From assembly GCF_048128805.1 (NCBI RefSeq), contig NC_136002.1, positions 26,494,602 through 26,558,601 of the forward strand: a stretch of 64,000 bases of DNA. The letters are read 5' to 3'. Positions 1-14,600 of the stretch are shown here, one piece after another. This DNA comes from Centroberyx gerrardi. Lineage: Eukaryota > Chordata > Actinopteri > Beryciformes > Berycidae. The notes beneath the pieces are model-generated. The model made no database searches. It worked only from the letters and a program-made list of their open reading frames with translations, and was not told where the DNA came from. Both the position numbers and the translations under genes were made by a program. Positions within the stretch are counted from its first letter, which is position 1. Each line of letters begins with the position of its first letter.

Positions 1-484
1 TTCTCTCTTCTGAATAGTCGCTGTCTGTGACTGACTCATCATTTGACTGCTAAATGGCTCCCACGCATCACAGGTGACCAAACCTTTCACCTGCTATAGC
101 CAGATAGTTAGCATTGCAAGGACACGTGACGTTCCCAGTCACAATCGTCTTGACTTTTTGTTCAAATCTATCATATCAGTGGTCACTTAATTCACTGATT
201 TTTAAAGAAGGCGATCCAGTGAGAAAGGTGCCTTTAGGAAATGATCGTCACTGCTTTGACAGTTTCACAGTGTCACAAAGGGAGAAATGCAAGACGCAAT
301 ATGTGCGCAATCAATGTCTTAGTCATTGGGAAAGAAGATAATAAAAAAAACACAGCAAACCTCATGAGGCAAGTGAGGATGCATCAGGAAAAGAGATTTT
401 TAGAAGCTTGGAAACAAGGCAGCAGACCGAGCCGACTCAAATTTTCTCTCTCACTCTCTCCCTCTGTCTCTTTCTCTGCTTGTC

Positions 485-609
485 ATTGTAGCTCAGTTGG
501 TTTAGCTCAGAGTTTGGGGGTTCAGTTCCCACTGGGGCCACCCATGCTAAATATGTACGCACTCATGATACTTGTAATCATCACCAAAGCATCCACCAAA
601 GGACATATG
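485..609 (+). repeat. tRNA-derived SINE fragment
   Basis: A tRNA-like head is visible: an A-box-like TAGCTCAGTTGG near 489, and a B-box-like GGTTCAGTTCCC near 519, followed by the GGGGCCACCCATGC... stretch common in teleost tRNA-SINEs. The tail carries a decayed version of the GTAAGTCGCTTTGGATAAA-type end. It lies in the intron before the first visible fndc3b exon. The rest of 1-2680 shows no exon I can support. Confidence 0.6.
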
Positions 610-2680
610 TTGCGTTACAAACATCGGTAATGGAATGCTGGTAAATTATTATCAATTAAGTTATTATTTTCCCTGGCAAGTTTATCGATGCCACCAGCCA
701 CTTTGGCAGGAAACCGGGCATCATTTGGAGGTTCTGTTCAATTCTAAAAATCTAGTTGGCTGGTAAATATTCGACTCCATCAGTCACTTTGGCCAATGAA
801 TGAAAATTAGTTTCCTTAGAAGAAAAAAAAAAACAGGTTCCCTCACACACAGGATCACCTCTGCACTTTCCTTACCAGCTCACCTCAGTTACAGGCTTCC
901 AAACTCTGTAAGAAACTCTGAAAGGAAGCATTATTTCTGTTGGTGTCATTAGTGACATTAAGAGTTCAAGTGCACGTCTCATGTTAAGTCTAACGGTGGA
1001 ATGGATAGCTAGACTTCAAAGTTCAGTGATTCATTTTCACTTCTCAGAAAAGCTGTGGTTATCACCCAGAAGGTATTGTTATCATTGACTGACAGCTGTT
1101 TAAAAGTCATTCTTGTTTTCAGTATGTTCAGTTCTGGGCCAGAAATGTGGGAGAGGTTTCTGCATCTTTGTGCAGGCTAAAGCTTGTTATCTCATAGCCT
1201 TAAGGCCGAATTATTTCAATGTCCGTTTCATCTATTATAGGGTAGTCTAGGATGCTATAATGGGGTTTCAGTCTTTTCCTCATGAAACCTAATAGAAGAA
1301 TTGATTGTGCTTTGCATTCTGCAGTAGGCTAGAAATTAAACGAATTCATTCAGTTCGTCGTCTCTGGATGGCTATTCTGAGCCTCTGCTTTCATTTATTC
1401 TTGACCTATACTTTGTTGAATATCAAGTGGCATTTTGCCCTTGGCCCTCCTCCACCCCCAATACATATTATTCTGAAAACAGCGTATTTGAGGATTTCTC
1501 TTTTGTCTTGTAGCGTTAAAGCCTGTCATCAAACGGGTCAATTCATGACACTTTGGCATGTGGCATTGTATTTTTTAATTCTCCACATTGCTGTTAAAAT
1601 AATGACTCTTATTGTTGCATAATAAAGTAAGGTTATATTATAGGCCTTAAAGGAGTAACAGAGCTGTGGGGCAGAGGAAAGTGTGAAGTTTTCATCTGTC
1701 ACAGAGCACATGGTTGGAGGAGAAAAATAACAAATACAGTGCCGAATTATTTGATTTCATTATAGAAGTGTAACAATGTTATTTAACAAACCCGCTTATA
1801 GTCAGCTTTGCTAAATAGCCTTGTATCAACTGTATAACTGGGTGCAAAAGTTGTCTATGTAGCACAAGTCAGAACCTCCACACCAGCATTTTAGAAGTTG
1901 CTGCACACAGTTTAAAAGAAAATGAAATCACATTACTGCATGCATTTGTTGTGAATAGACAAATCCTGTTCACGTAAAATAAAAAAATAAAATAAAAAAA
2001 TAAACCCCAAAAATCCAGATCAGAACAGAACCCTAAACATGACAGTCAACGTTTTGTCTTCAGAGATGGCAAATGGTATTGTATTACTCCAACAAAACAC
2101 CATTAAGCTCCTATCAAAGCCTCCTCCATATGCCGAAATGATAGAAATGTTCATTAGTCACTCCTGAGACTCACTCCCTCATTTCCAATTATCCAGCTGC
2201 GCAGTGTGAGGGGAGGCTGGGTGCTGCGCAGGTTTGTCTTGGTACAGTATGAGGATGAGCTCTCAGCAGGCTCACAGGGAGATTTGCATATCGTAGCAGA
2301 TGTGCCACAATGAAATGCAAATGCCACGAAAGCACTTTCCCCTCATTGCCTCCTCTTTTTTTTTTTTTTTTTTTATTGTTTTTGTTTGTAGTGCCTAAAT
2401 AGCGTTGCGTCAAAACCTATGGGTGGATTTAAGGAGCTGAATCTATTTGATAATGTGAATTTGTCTGGGGCCATTACAGTTTCCGGCTGAGAGCGCTCCA
2501 CTCCCTCCGTCTCTCAGATCCCTTCATTACCCTTCTCGCAGTGTCTAGTCAGCGCTTGTTATCAGGAAATATGATGACCTTTATGCACATGCCCCCACTG
2601 ACTATCTAGGCAAACAGTAGGCAATATTCTGACAAGAAAAATGTGACTCCTGACTGCCAGTGTGCCTGCCCTCCCTGCAG

Positions 2681-5600
2681 GTGGCGGCGTACAACACAGA
2701 GGGGAAGAGTAACCCCAGCCAGGTGGCGGAGTTCACCACCAGCCCAGACAGACCCAGCAGCCCCTGCAGGCCCGTCATCAGGGGAAGAGTCCTGCCCAAC
2801 AGCTTCAAGATGGCCTGGGGTGAGCTCTTGCCGCTGATCTCCATTTCTCTAATTGAAAATTTTCAAGCCTAGTTTCTAATAGTCCTTACGCACATCCCAT
2901 TTCTTTGGTGCTGAGCCAAACTGTGTACACCACAGGCATCTAATTTGTAGAGAAATGGCTTGCGACTCTTGTTGAATGCTCGCAACAATTTTAGTTCGTT
3001 AAATTGACAAGGTTGGTTTCGATCCCCATCTGATCACCTGACAAAGATCCAATTGGGGATCGAAACGTTGTCAATAGCGTCGATAGTTGTCAAGTGTTCA
3101 ACGAGAGTCACGAGCCATTTCTCTACAAACATTTTTCAATGCTATCATCTAGCTGAAGCACTTACCAAACAGTGCCGTTTGATAATGATGTTTTTGTTCT
3201 TTTTTTTTTGCTTTTCAGAACCTCCGAAAGATAACGGCGGGGCAGAAGTCACTAAGTACGTTGTGGAGCTATCTGAGGGCCTAAGCGGTACGTTACAAGT
3301 GGTGATAAAGAAAATGTTGCGCACTATGAATTGAATTCCTTTGGGGAAATTGATCTTTTAGAGATTGGAAACAGTGACAGTATTTTTCTTTTTTTTGTGC
3401 TTAGGCTTGTCGTGGGAGCTGGTGTACTCGGGGCCAGCCATGGAGCATGTGTGTGAAGGCTTGAAGCCTGGCTGCTCCTACCAGACCCGAGTTTACTGCA
3501 TGAGCGAGGGGGGGCAGAGCCCGGTGAGTCATTCAGCAACGCACGCGGACACACACACACTCACGCACGAGTCCTGTGTACCACCGCAGGAATTCAAAGA
3601 GTTTGTTGATCAGTTACGGTTTTATTTGATTACAGGTGGAAAGGAAACATAAACTGGCACCTGTTTTTAGTCTCATGAATGTACATGCACGAGTGCCAAG
3701 ATCGTACTTGAATAAGTGAAATACTGATAAGAAAATGTAACTTGATTTAAAATTGCAAACCAGACTATGCTTACAGTTTGTAAGAATCAGTCCCAACATA
3801 GGCACACACACTCGTAATTCACATGTCGGCAAGTGCAGTGAGTCCACACAGCAATATAGCTATAAAGCCTGATAATTGTGCGCTGTTTTTCTGTTTGCTC
3901 TTTCATTTTGTCACATTTCTCGGTATTGCAGCTATGTTCACTGTAAGTGTTTTCTCTGGTACACATGTTCTGGCAGCCGGCCACAAACCTTATCGGTTCC
4001 CATGGTTGATCTGATAAATTTGACATGAATAATTCTAGATATGCACTCTATTTATGGGGAGTTTTAATAAGAAATTGTCATTCAGCTAGTCTCCTATGTT
4101 GGGGGGATTAGTCTACGCTTCCTGGTGTGTAAGTACAAGACAAAGGCCTCTAATCGATTAACCCTCCCTGCATGTGTCAGAGGATGTTTTTCTTAATTAG
4201 TTCAGTTCACAGACGCTCTTCATTAATTTCTTCATCAGCTGTTAGCGCATGCATTTATTCATGATGGGGCTTGTAAAGAAACATGACTCATGGTGGCAAG
4301 CTCCTGTCTTTTTGGTGCAGCACAACGTGACATAACACTCACATGTTTGCCTTTTGTCACAGAAGTTGAGCGTCTGAAAAAGACAGATTTTTTTGCCAGA
4401 CAATCTGTCTTACTTTATCCATGGATTTATTCGGAATAGAGCATATTTCTCTGAATAGCGGTCTTCGTTGCATTCACATTTGTTTCCCCTGGCAAATTGT
4501 TGTTGTTGTAGCCTGAATCGTTGTGATAAGGTGGTGAAAATGACGATCCGTACCCATTTTGTGTGTGTGTGTGTGTGAGAGGGAGGGAGAGAGAGAGAGG
4601 GAGTAAGATTGTCGATTTGTTATTTTCTCTCTGTCTTAATTGGTGTGTTGTCTCCCCTTGCAAGCTGTCGGAGACCCTGCAGGTCCAGACTCCCGCGGTG
4701 CCCCCGGGGCCCTGCCAGCCCCCTCGGCTGGTGGGCAAGCCCAAAGCCAGGGAGGTGCAACTGCGCTGGGGTGAGTCATTCCTCTCCAACTCAAATCTGT
4801 GTGGGTTGCATTCTAGCTTCTGTCGATGCATTTTTATTTGTGTTGCGAACCCATACCTCGAGGCACTGAGCTTGTGTGTGCATCGCGTTTTGTATTACTT
4901 CGATGTTTGTGTCTTTATCTTTATCAAATTTAATTTTTTTTCCCGAGAAATGCCCTATTTAAAGTGTATTGAGTTATGACCGTTGCCTGTTGCAAATTTC
5001 CCAGGTCCCCCTCAGGTAGACGGAGGCAGCCTGGTGTCCTGCTACGGTGTAGAAGTGAGTGGGCCGCAGTCTGAGGAGAGCAGAGAGGTTTACCAAGGCC
5101 CGGAGCTGGACTGCACCGTGGGAAGCTTACTGCCTGGCAAAACCTACAGCTTCCGGCTCAAGGCAGCGAACAAGGCCGGGGTGAGAAAGGCTATCAGAAC
5201 TGACGTGTCGGTAACGTCGAAAAAGGATTGATTTTTCAGCTGTGTGCTTTAATCCCTCCCTCACCCAGTGTAACAAAATGCAATATTACATTTTTCTGTT
5301 TCACATTACGTTTGTGCTTTTTGTGCTGATAGTTCGGGCCTCTCTCGGAGCGGTGCGAGGTGACCACCGGCCCCGGGGCCCCGGAGCCCTGCAAGTCTCC
5401 CAACACCACATGCAAATCCCCCAGCTGTGTCGTGGTGAGCTGGGAGGTAAGACCCGCCCCTGCTCCACTTCACCTCCCTCACTGATGCACGCAGATTATG
5501 AATATCACGTGCATCACCCTGAGAATATGATGGAAAATTTTGCTCAACTATATGTTGAAGTGCTGATAGGCTTTTTTCCTTGGTGTGTGTGTGTGTCTAG

Positions 5601-8600
5601 GCCCCGCCCTGCAACGGAGCTCCCGTGTCAGAGTTTCGTCTGGAGTGGGGAGCAGCTGAGGGCAGCATGCAGATGTGTTACAGCGGACCGGGACTCAGCC
5701 ATGAGATGAAGGGGCTGCTCCCTGCAACTAACTACTTCTCCCGGGTGCAGGTGAGCATTACATACACGCCACCTCACCTTTATAATGTCCCCATGCCCTG
5801 TGTTAAGTAATTTAATTGGGAATATTCGGCCTCCTTTGTGTCCATAATTGTTTTCCAGTCCTGTAAGCCAGTGATTCTCAAAATGGGGTCCCCCAAGGTG
5901 GCTAGAGGAGGTTCCAGAGGGTAGAATAGATTAATTGCACTGTAATTTAATTCACTACAAATTATACCAATTAGAGGATGCCTAAGTATTACTATTCTAA
6001 TCATAGGTTTCACTCTACATTCAGTGTTAGACAGTTCTATAATTCAATCCTAAACCAACAACAACAAAAATCTTCCCATGTGGCTCCCTGGGACTGAATC
6101 TGGTCCTTGGGGATCCTTGACATGAAAATGTTTGAGAAGCTCTGCTGTAAACTATGTGGGCTGTTGCTCTCTGATCAAGCTGCAAAGCTGGGACTCATAA
6201 ATTTCACCATAACAGTGGATTAGAAACCTAACCCCAACCTTAAATTTAGCCTTAACCTCACTGGAGACCTTATGCTTCACTCAAATCTTAAACAAGAGAT
6301 ATTTGTGATTTCTGTTTTGTGGTCCGAGATTTCCAAATATGTAGTGATTTCTGACTTTATAGCTTAGCCAGCAAGTGAAAACCCGATCATCCCGACAATC
6401 CTGTTAGGATTCGGTGAAAGGCAAACTGGGTATTTTTACATTAGAACTCCACCTTGTGGTCAAACGTGGTCATTACACATGTGAATGTCCATCTTGGTCA
6501 AAGTGAATTGTTTACATACACTCTCTTCTCGTGCTGTTGTGCAGGCTGTGAACGTGGCCGGCGTGGGGCCCTTCAGCGAGGCAGTGCTGTGCCAGACGCC
6601 CTGCTCCGTGCCTGCGGCCGTCAGCAGCGTCCACGCGCTGAAGGAGTCCGACCTGCACGGGTACGAGGCTTCAGTGGACGCGGAGGAAGACGAGGAAGAG
6701 GACGACAACGGTTCCCCGCCGCCGCCGCTCTACTCTCCATCCACCTGCCTGGGTCTTTCCTGGGAACCCCCATGTGACCACGGCTCTGAGATCACTTCCT
6801 ACCTGATCGACCTGGGAGAGCGCCAGCCCATCGTCGTCGGCCCCGTCACCAAATACATCATCCAGCATCTGCAGCCTGACACCAGCTACAGGTACGTACC
6901 TTCCTCACAGTAGAGTCAAGGGGACACGAAAAGTGGAATTAAAGCTGCACTAGGCATCTTAGCACATTAGCTGCTTGAAAAAAGCAGCAAGAGCGGTGTG
7001 AAAACCTTCAACTTAAGTACCCAGAAATCATGTAACGTGACGTCGATAAACTGCACACAGCACACTCATGTTTACCAACCTGGCTAGTCTGTGATCACTT
7101 AATGCCAAAGGATACCAAAGGGACGAGCTAAAGATCTAACGTTGGCGAGTTTCAATTCTTCCCTTCCTGCAAATCTGCCGTGTCTCAGTTAGGGGTGGAT
7201 GGGACACTTCTGTATTGCCCTACTTTGTGATTTAGGCTGATAAAACGGGTGTATATTTTTATAAAGATTTTGCTTAGTGCAGCTTTAAATGGAATAGGCT
7301 ACAGTTCATGGGTTAATATTTTTTGAAAGTCTGATTATTTTTGAAATATCATCTATAATTGGATTTAGATTTAATTAAATGGGTTAGGGTCTGAGGCGTT
7401 CATACATTAACAGAAGCATTTATACATTCACATGTGAGGAGCAGACAGTGTAACTCAAGGGGCAAGTAAGTGACCCTTCTTCTTCTCTCCCCTCCACACT
7501 TGGTCACCACTCTGACCACTCCAACTTTGACAGGTTTACAATTTAAAATGTTACTTTAGCCAGATGTTACATGGTCAAGTGAGAATATATGAGGGGAATG
7601 GTTTTCACTCCATTGAATGTTGTCTGTCTTTTGACATAAGCTCCAAAGTCAGAGTAATAAACTGTAACGTCAGTTGGAAGACAGAGCAGCACATTTGCAG
7701 CTGGCTCTAGTCTAATTCAAATAACCCTCTCTGCATACAGGTTTATTCGCTTATTATTCACTTGTTAATTCATTTGTAATGTGCTAGCAGAAGCTTTACA
7801 AGAAAGTGCTCAGCTGCTTGCACTACAAACAACAAGGTAATTTGAATTCACTTATGAGTTAGAGTTTTTTTCAGAACCTAATTATTGCTCTTTGAGCATC
7901 CCAACAGATACGAGGTTCACTCTGAGTATGTCATGAACATATTCAAAAACTAAAGGGGCATTATGCAATCTATGACCTTTATCGTGCTCTATATGTCGTG
8001 TAATTGACAAAAATATAGTCACTGTTCACAGTGGATATGCAAGCTTGCTTATTAGAGTAGAGATCCAACAGAAACGTGTAGTGAATTGATTTGATTTTAT
8101 TTGGATCTCTTTTAGCCTATTGGCTAATCTTCCAAGAGTCCACATTAAAAACATTTAAGCATACAATAATTCATATTATACAACACATAATTGTTGACAC
8201 ACATATATCATATACATACATGCATGACACATATAACCTACATACATTGACACTTATCCCGTATGGACCTACATATATACACATATTAATCTACATGTGT
8301 TCACTCTACAAACCTACTGACAGTGCAATACAATAGTGTGATGATAACTACATTTAAATCTTGAAATCTTGCAATCAACAATCCAACCGCCGTACTGTTC
8401 TTGAGTGAGTTATTGTAATGAATTCCATAATTTAACAGTTCTGAAAATAAAAGTCCGTCTTCCCATTTCAGTTTTTATTTTTGGTAGTACATAATGATTT
8501 TTATCTCTTATTCTTATGTTAACTTGATGTTTATCACGTACTAATAGCAGTTTGTCCTTAATACTAACTGGCTTTTTAAACTTTTGAATTTTTGAAATTA

Positions 8601-11600
8601 GTACTATAGAATGTTGTCTCACATGCTCTACTACTGTGGGCCATCCCATTGTAATATGTAGTTCACTCACTCCTTTTTCAAACCCACACCTTAAGACCAT
8701 TCTTGCTGCCTTGTTAAGTGTGATCTGCAGTCTCCTCATATCTCTCTGAGCTGCATTGCCCCACACTGCACAGCAATAATTAATGTGACTATAGATTAGA
8801 CTATGAGATATTAGTGAAGACGGAATGTATCATGATGCAAAATACTGCAGTAATAATACTGCTTTGACATTTGTGTTTTTGGCTTGAGATCAAGGCTTTT
8901 TAGTATTTGTAACTGAAATGTCTTGTGATGCCGGCTGCTCGCCCCTAGCACCGTCCCATCAGTGAGAGGACGGAAAATGTGAGATTGGAAGTGTGTTGAA
9001 AAAATGCCAACGGACAGGGAGTTTTTGTTCAAAAATAGAGTCAGGGCTGGAAATCTTAACTGTGACATCAACCTGCCAAAGGACACAGATGAAAATTAGC
9101 CTGGTGGCTAAATCTGGCATATTTACATTTGGTTTTGAATGTTCATTAATATGCACTGTCCCTATTAAGTAAACAAATCAAAAGTGAGTTTTGAAAACCC
9201 GAAATCTCAACATGTGGTGAAGCAATCATTGAGTATCATTGGTATTGATCTACAACCCTATCAAACGTTTTGCAGATATATTGATATGGGGCAGCATCGT
9301 ACTTGCCCCTTTAAGTCACTGTAGTGTTTCTGCTCAGATCAACTCTTCTTTACATCCCTCTGATCTCGGTTTCCCTCTCCTTGCTTGTGTTTCAGGATCC
9401 GAATCCAGGCCCTGAACAGCCTGGGCGCCGGCCCCTTTAGTCACACCTTTAAGCTGAAGACGAAGCCCCTGCCCCCGCAGCCGCCCCGCCTGGAGTGCAC
9501 CGCCTTCAGCCACCAGACCCTCAGGCTCAAGTGGGGCGACGGCCCGGCCAAGGCCGCCACCTCAGACGCCCTCCAGTACCAGCTGCAGATGGAGGACAAG
9601 AGCGGCAGGTCAGCGGCCCATTAGTCTGGCCCGAGGGGAAGCAACCTGACAGGAGATAAACAGACAGAGGGACGACTAGTACTTCAGCCAAAGCTTCAGA
9701 TTATTCTATTGGAGGGTTCATTGAAAGTAACGCGCCAGACAGAGCGCCTTATAAGGAGACAGGCGCTGATGATCTGCTTTATACCACTGCATATTCCCTG
9801 ACAGAAGAGTTATTCATCCCTTTTGCTTTTTGTCGTCTTTACCCTTTTGCTCACCCTCTCCCCCTCTCTCTCTCCCTGTCTCGCTTTCTCCTTCTCTCTC
9901 TCTCTCTCTCTCTTGTTCTTGTCATTGCAGATTTATATCCTTGTATAAAGGACCATGCCACACACACAAAGTCCAGAGGCTTAATGAGTCTACCTCTTAC
10001 ACGTTCCGCATCCAGGCCTTTAATGAGGCGGGCGAAGGGCCCTTCTCCAATGTTTACACATTCACCACCCCACGCTCTCCTCCAGCCCCCGTGAAAGGTA
10101 TAGTGGCAGCTCTTGTTCTTAGTCTCTCTCTCTCTCTCTCCCTCTCTTATCTGTATCTTTACAAACACTCGCTACTGACATCCAGACAGCCAGTGTGCTC
10201 AGCTTTTAACCTCAGTCGACCCGGGTTTGACTCTCGCTTGATTAAAGCCCGTCAGCTAGAGATTCACCGGTCCGCTGTCGTCATCTGCCGGGGTCAGTTC
10301 AGTAAACCGAACTCTGGGAAGCCTCTTCTGATCCCACATCTTGAAGTCAGTAATGAGGATGTGGGTTTTGTTCTCAGCGGAGCGGCTCTTTTGAACAAGG
10401 CATGTGTGTCAGTTTGTCAGCGGATTGGACTCGACTGTTTGAATTCAGATTATTTGCCATCTGTTTCCACATCGAGTTTGAAGCTGAATATTGTTGCAAC
10501 AAGGGATAAAAATCCTCCTAGTTAGGCTAATGCAGTTAACTTTTTTTAGGATTGCCAGGGCACTTTTACCAGTTGAATAGAACAACTTCTTCTATTATTT
10601 TTTGTTCTATTGTTTAAAAAAAGCTAACTACTTAAAGGATAGCATGTTTCATAATTATGCCACTCTGCTAATGAAAAAAAATAGTTGGGACTCACATTTA
10701 CTTGTAGGGAATTCACTCTTCATCCACAGGCTGCACTGTTGTATCAAAGCAAATTCTATTGTTTTAAAGCAAACTGTTTTTGTGGCAACCCCCGCATCCA
10801 GAAATCCCCTGAAATTCTGTGATTCAGAGAGGAAGTGCACTACACACATGAAAATGATTTTGGACATTTGAGTCCTAGTTTGAATTTGGAAAGTTCAAAA
10901 GACAACAGACAAGCATCAACTGTGTATGCTTAATACGTTCCTACTCAAGTCATTCTGGATACTAAAAGGGTTAAGTTTTAAATTCCCTAATTAATTAATT
11001 CAAATTAACACTGGAAGATAACGGTGTGCAGGGTATTTTGTTGCCTGTGCTTGGTGCAGTATAATTGAGTATCATACATAATAACTTCAAATCACAATGT
11101 GATTATAGCAAATTGGTTGAAAAATACTCCTAGTTGATTACCGATTACCTCTCAATGAAAAATAGTCAGCTACCGAGTACTGATAGTTGAAACCAATAGA
11201 TTACTGAACATTTCTGATTCTAATTTAGAAAATTCAGTTTGGTAATGTGTATTTACTCTCTACCCATGGCTGACTGCAGTTAAAACACCAAAAATGGCTC
11301 TTTCACACAACTTGAACCAGACAGAAACCTTCTGCATGTACGCCACAAACAAATGAACTTCATTGTTTTCTTGTGTTTGGGGTTACTATAGGTCATTCCA
11401 GTAAATGGTGATGAGGTTAGGGGAATCAACAGGTCAATTATATATTATATTATATTATATTATATTATACAGTTATGTATATATGTATGGACCCTAGCCC
11501 ATTAGACCCCCCCTCCTAACTGGCACTAATAACTTAAACTCTTGACTATGTTGCACGTGGATATTACATACCTCTATATCCTTGTACTTATCCAAATCTG

Positions 11601-14600
11601 CATTTATGATTTGTATTTAATTTATTTCTTATAGTTTTATATTATGTACATTACATTTATCTTATTGTATTACCTCTTTTTTTTATTATTACCTTCCTGT
11701 ACTTGACTTCCTTGGCATTGTTCTGCCAACTGCTGCTGTGGCACCTAAATTTCCCCCAGGGGATCAATAAAGTGTAATCTAATCTAATATAAATGCTGAT
11801 CGACCACTCACACCTTCTCAAACTCCTGAACGATATTCATTGATGTCTAATAAGGGATATTTTTTGCTTCGATTGCTGTGTTATTATCTCCATTTTCAGA
11901 TGTTAATATGATATATGGAGTAAATGTAACTGTAATCCCAGAGAAAGTAACTCACATTCACATCACCATTCCTCATTGTTAAAAACGAACCCTTGGCTTA
12001 TCAATTAGGTTGATCAGTTGTTTTTTTTTATTTGATATCCGATGACATATATTCAATCATTACAGATATCACCCATCTTTAGTGTATCATTCACTACATC
12101 TGCACTCTCTCCCTCTGACTCCTCCCCCTCTGCAGCCCCTAAAGTGGAGCGTCTCGAAGACAACTCCTGCGAAGTCACGTGGGAGGCTCTGCCGCCCATG
12201 AAGGGGGACCCGATCATCTACACCCTGCAGTGCATGATGGGAAACTCTGACTTCAAACAGGTAGCGACTTTGCTCCGTTAACGGCTCTGCGCTTCCCGTC
12301 GTAATCTCCGTCCCCTTTCGCCGCTCCATTGAGAGATTTATGTCTGTGAACGTTTCATAGCTCACCTTCCCTCTTTGCCTGCGACTGACCTGCTATTCAT
12401 CACAGTGGCCTTTTTTTTTTTTTTTTTTTTAATGGAGATCAGGATACAGATGGATGCAGGGGCTTGATGTTTTCACCGTAGCATCACAGCATTCTGTATT
12501 AGTCACCGCTGGCTTTAAATTGCCCATTATGCAAAGGTCATTGATCCATGAGGTATCCCAGGTGTCTCGCCGCTGCCAGCGCATCCATCCCTCTCGCTAG
12601 CCTCCAGCAGTGTTAACGCAGAGTAATGGCCGCTGCAGGCTTATGCTAATCTCACCACATCAGACATCCCAATTGAATAAGGGACTTGAAATATGTGGCT
12701 GCCATTCTGCATGAAGCTCGGTTCCCTCCTTATTTCCCGTCGCAGCACCTGGACTTTAAAGCTCCGTGTTTTCCAATGGGGAATTCTGCATTTGATGAGT
12801 AGATTACCTGGAATGAGTTCGAGTGAGACGGTTTGCTTACCAGACCAGACTTGGTGCAGTTTGGCTGTCATTATGTAAAAATAGAAGCTTTTTGCTAGTA
12901 GGAAAAACTCAGTAAAGAGTAAAACCTAGATGCACTACTGAAAATAGTGTTTTTAGGGTGTTGGCAAGTGCAGGACAAACCACTATTGCAAAGTATTGAT
13001 TCTTGCTTCTTCAGGTTCGCTCTTCAAAGTGTTGATCGCTCTTGCAAATGATTGATTCTTGCTTAGGAGAGTTTAGGAGCGAACAGCAGGTTTCTCTTCT
13101 GGTTCGGAAGAGCGAACCTGAAGAAGCAGGAAGCGAAAGGTGTTGTTCGCCCCTAAACTATTTTATCTCGTGTAAAATAAAGGAACCTTTTCTAGAGACT
13201 TGGTGTGCGGCAAGAATCAATACTTTGCAAAGAGTAAAACCTGTTTTTTACCTCCCCATCAGCTTTTTTTCCCCTCGTTTTTCGATTCACAAGTTAGAAA
13301 ATCCAGGAAGCTGTTAGATTCACTTATATATTTTTACTCGCAACTTAAACCGAACATTCGGTCACTCGGTAGAGAGAACAAAAAAAAAGTGTCATTCTAA
13401 CAACCAAACAGAACAGGTTCACAAGGCTTTCTAAACGCTCGTGGGCGTGTCAGCTGGGCAAACAGCGAAGACAGATGGCTGCCCACTAGATTTGTCCAAG
13501 GGGACAAACTAAATAATAACTCTAACAAAACAGAAAGTAGGCTGTAAATTTGGAAACTGGTCCAAGCTAAAAGAGGGACACACAACCTGAAATGAGACGT
13601 TTGCCTCCGCCAGCATCTGCTCTCTGAAACACTTGGATAGCGAGGATTTTATCAGCTGAACTGAGGGTCGAGGACATTGTAACTAACAAATTTAATTTCA
13701 CCAACATTTGTTTATTAACAGCCACAAGATTCATGAAAGCAGTTGAGTTCATTTGCTCAGTGGTAACACAAAATTTAAGTTTCCATAAATACAGTGATGA
13801 AATAGAAAGACAGACAAAAGAGAAACACATTCCTAAAAACAAAAATATTAAGATATCTCACTTCAATGCAAACAACAGAAGGAAGCAAACCAAAAAAATC
13901 AACATGACAAGACAAAGACGAAGCTGAATTGGAGAATCTAAATTACAACACAACAAAACAGCAGAACAAGCGGCCGTTTCAAACTGTTGCCACTCAGTCA
14001 GATATCATAGCTTTTCTTCTTCTCTGGTTCTGCCTGAGGAAGTTAGGCTCGCTAAATCAGTTTCATCTGTTAAATCTAAAAACACACGTTTACAGACAGG
14101 CTTTTATGTGAATTGCTCCTTATACTTCATGTGGTTAGGCAGCACACTTTTATGTAAAATTCTATTGTTTTTAGTTCTATCTCTGTTTTCTAGTTGTGTC
14201 TGTGTATCTCTTGATTTACCTTTTATTCCTATTTTTTATTGATTCTTTTTTAGTCTTTATTTTATTTAATTGTGGTACTTTTACATCACTGTCTCTCCTG
14301 TGTTTTATTGTATGTAAAGCACTTTGTAAACATTGTTTTTAGAAAAGTCCTGTACAAAGTTATTATTATTGTTATTATTATTTTTTACTTTCTTCCCATC
14401 TTATACTCACAGCGTTTCATTGCATGTTTTCCCCCCTCCTGCTCTCAGGCCTACAAAGGCTCCTCCACATCGCACCACGTCCAGAACCTGCAGCCCAACA
14501 GCGACTACCGTTTCCGGGTGTGCGCCATCCGGCAGTGCCAGGACGCCCCGGAGCTGAGCGGGCCCTACAGCCCCACGGTGACCCTCTCCCCGCAGCGGAG

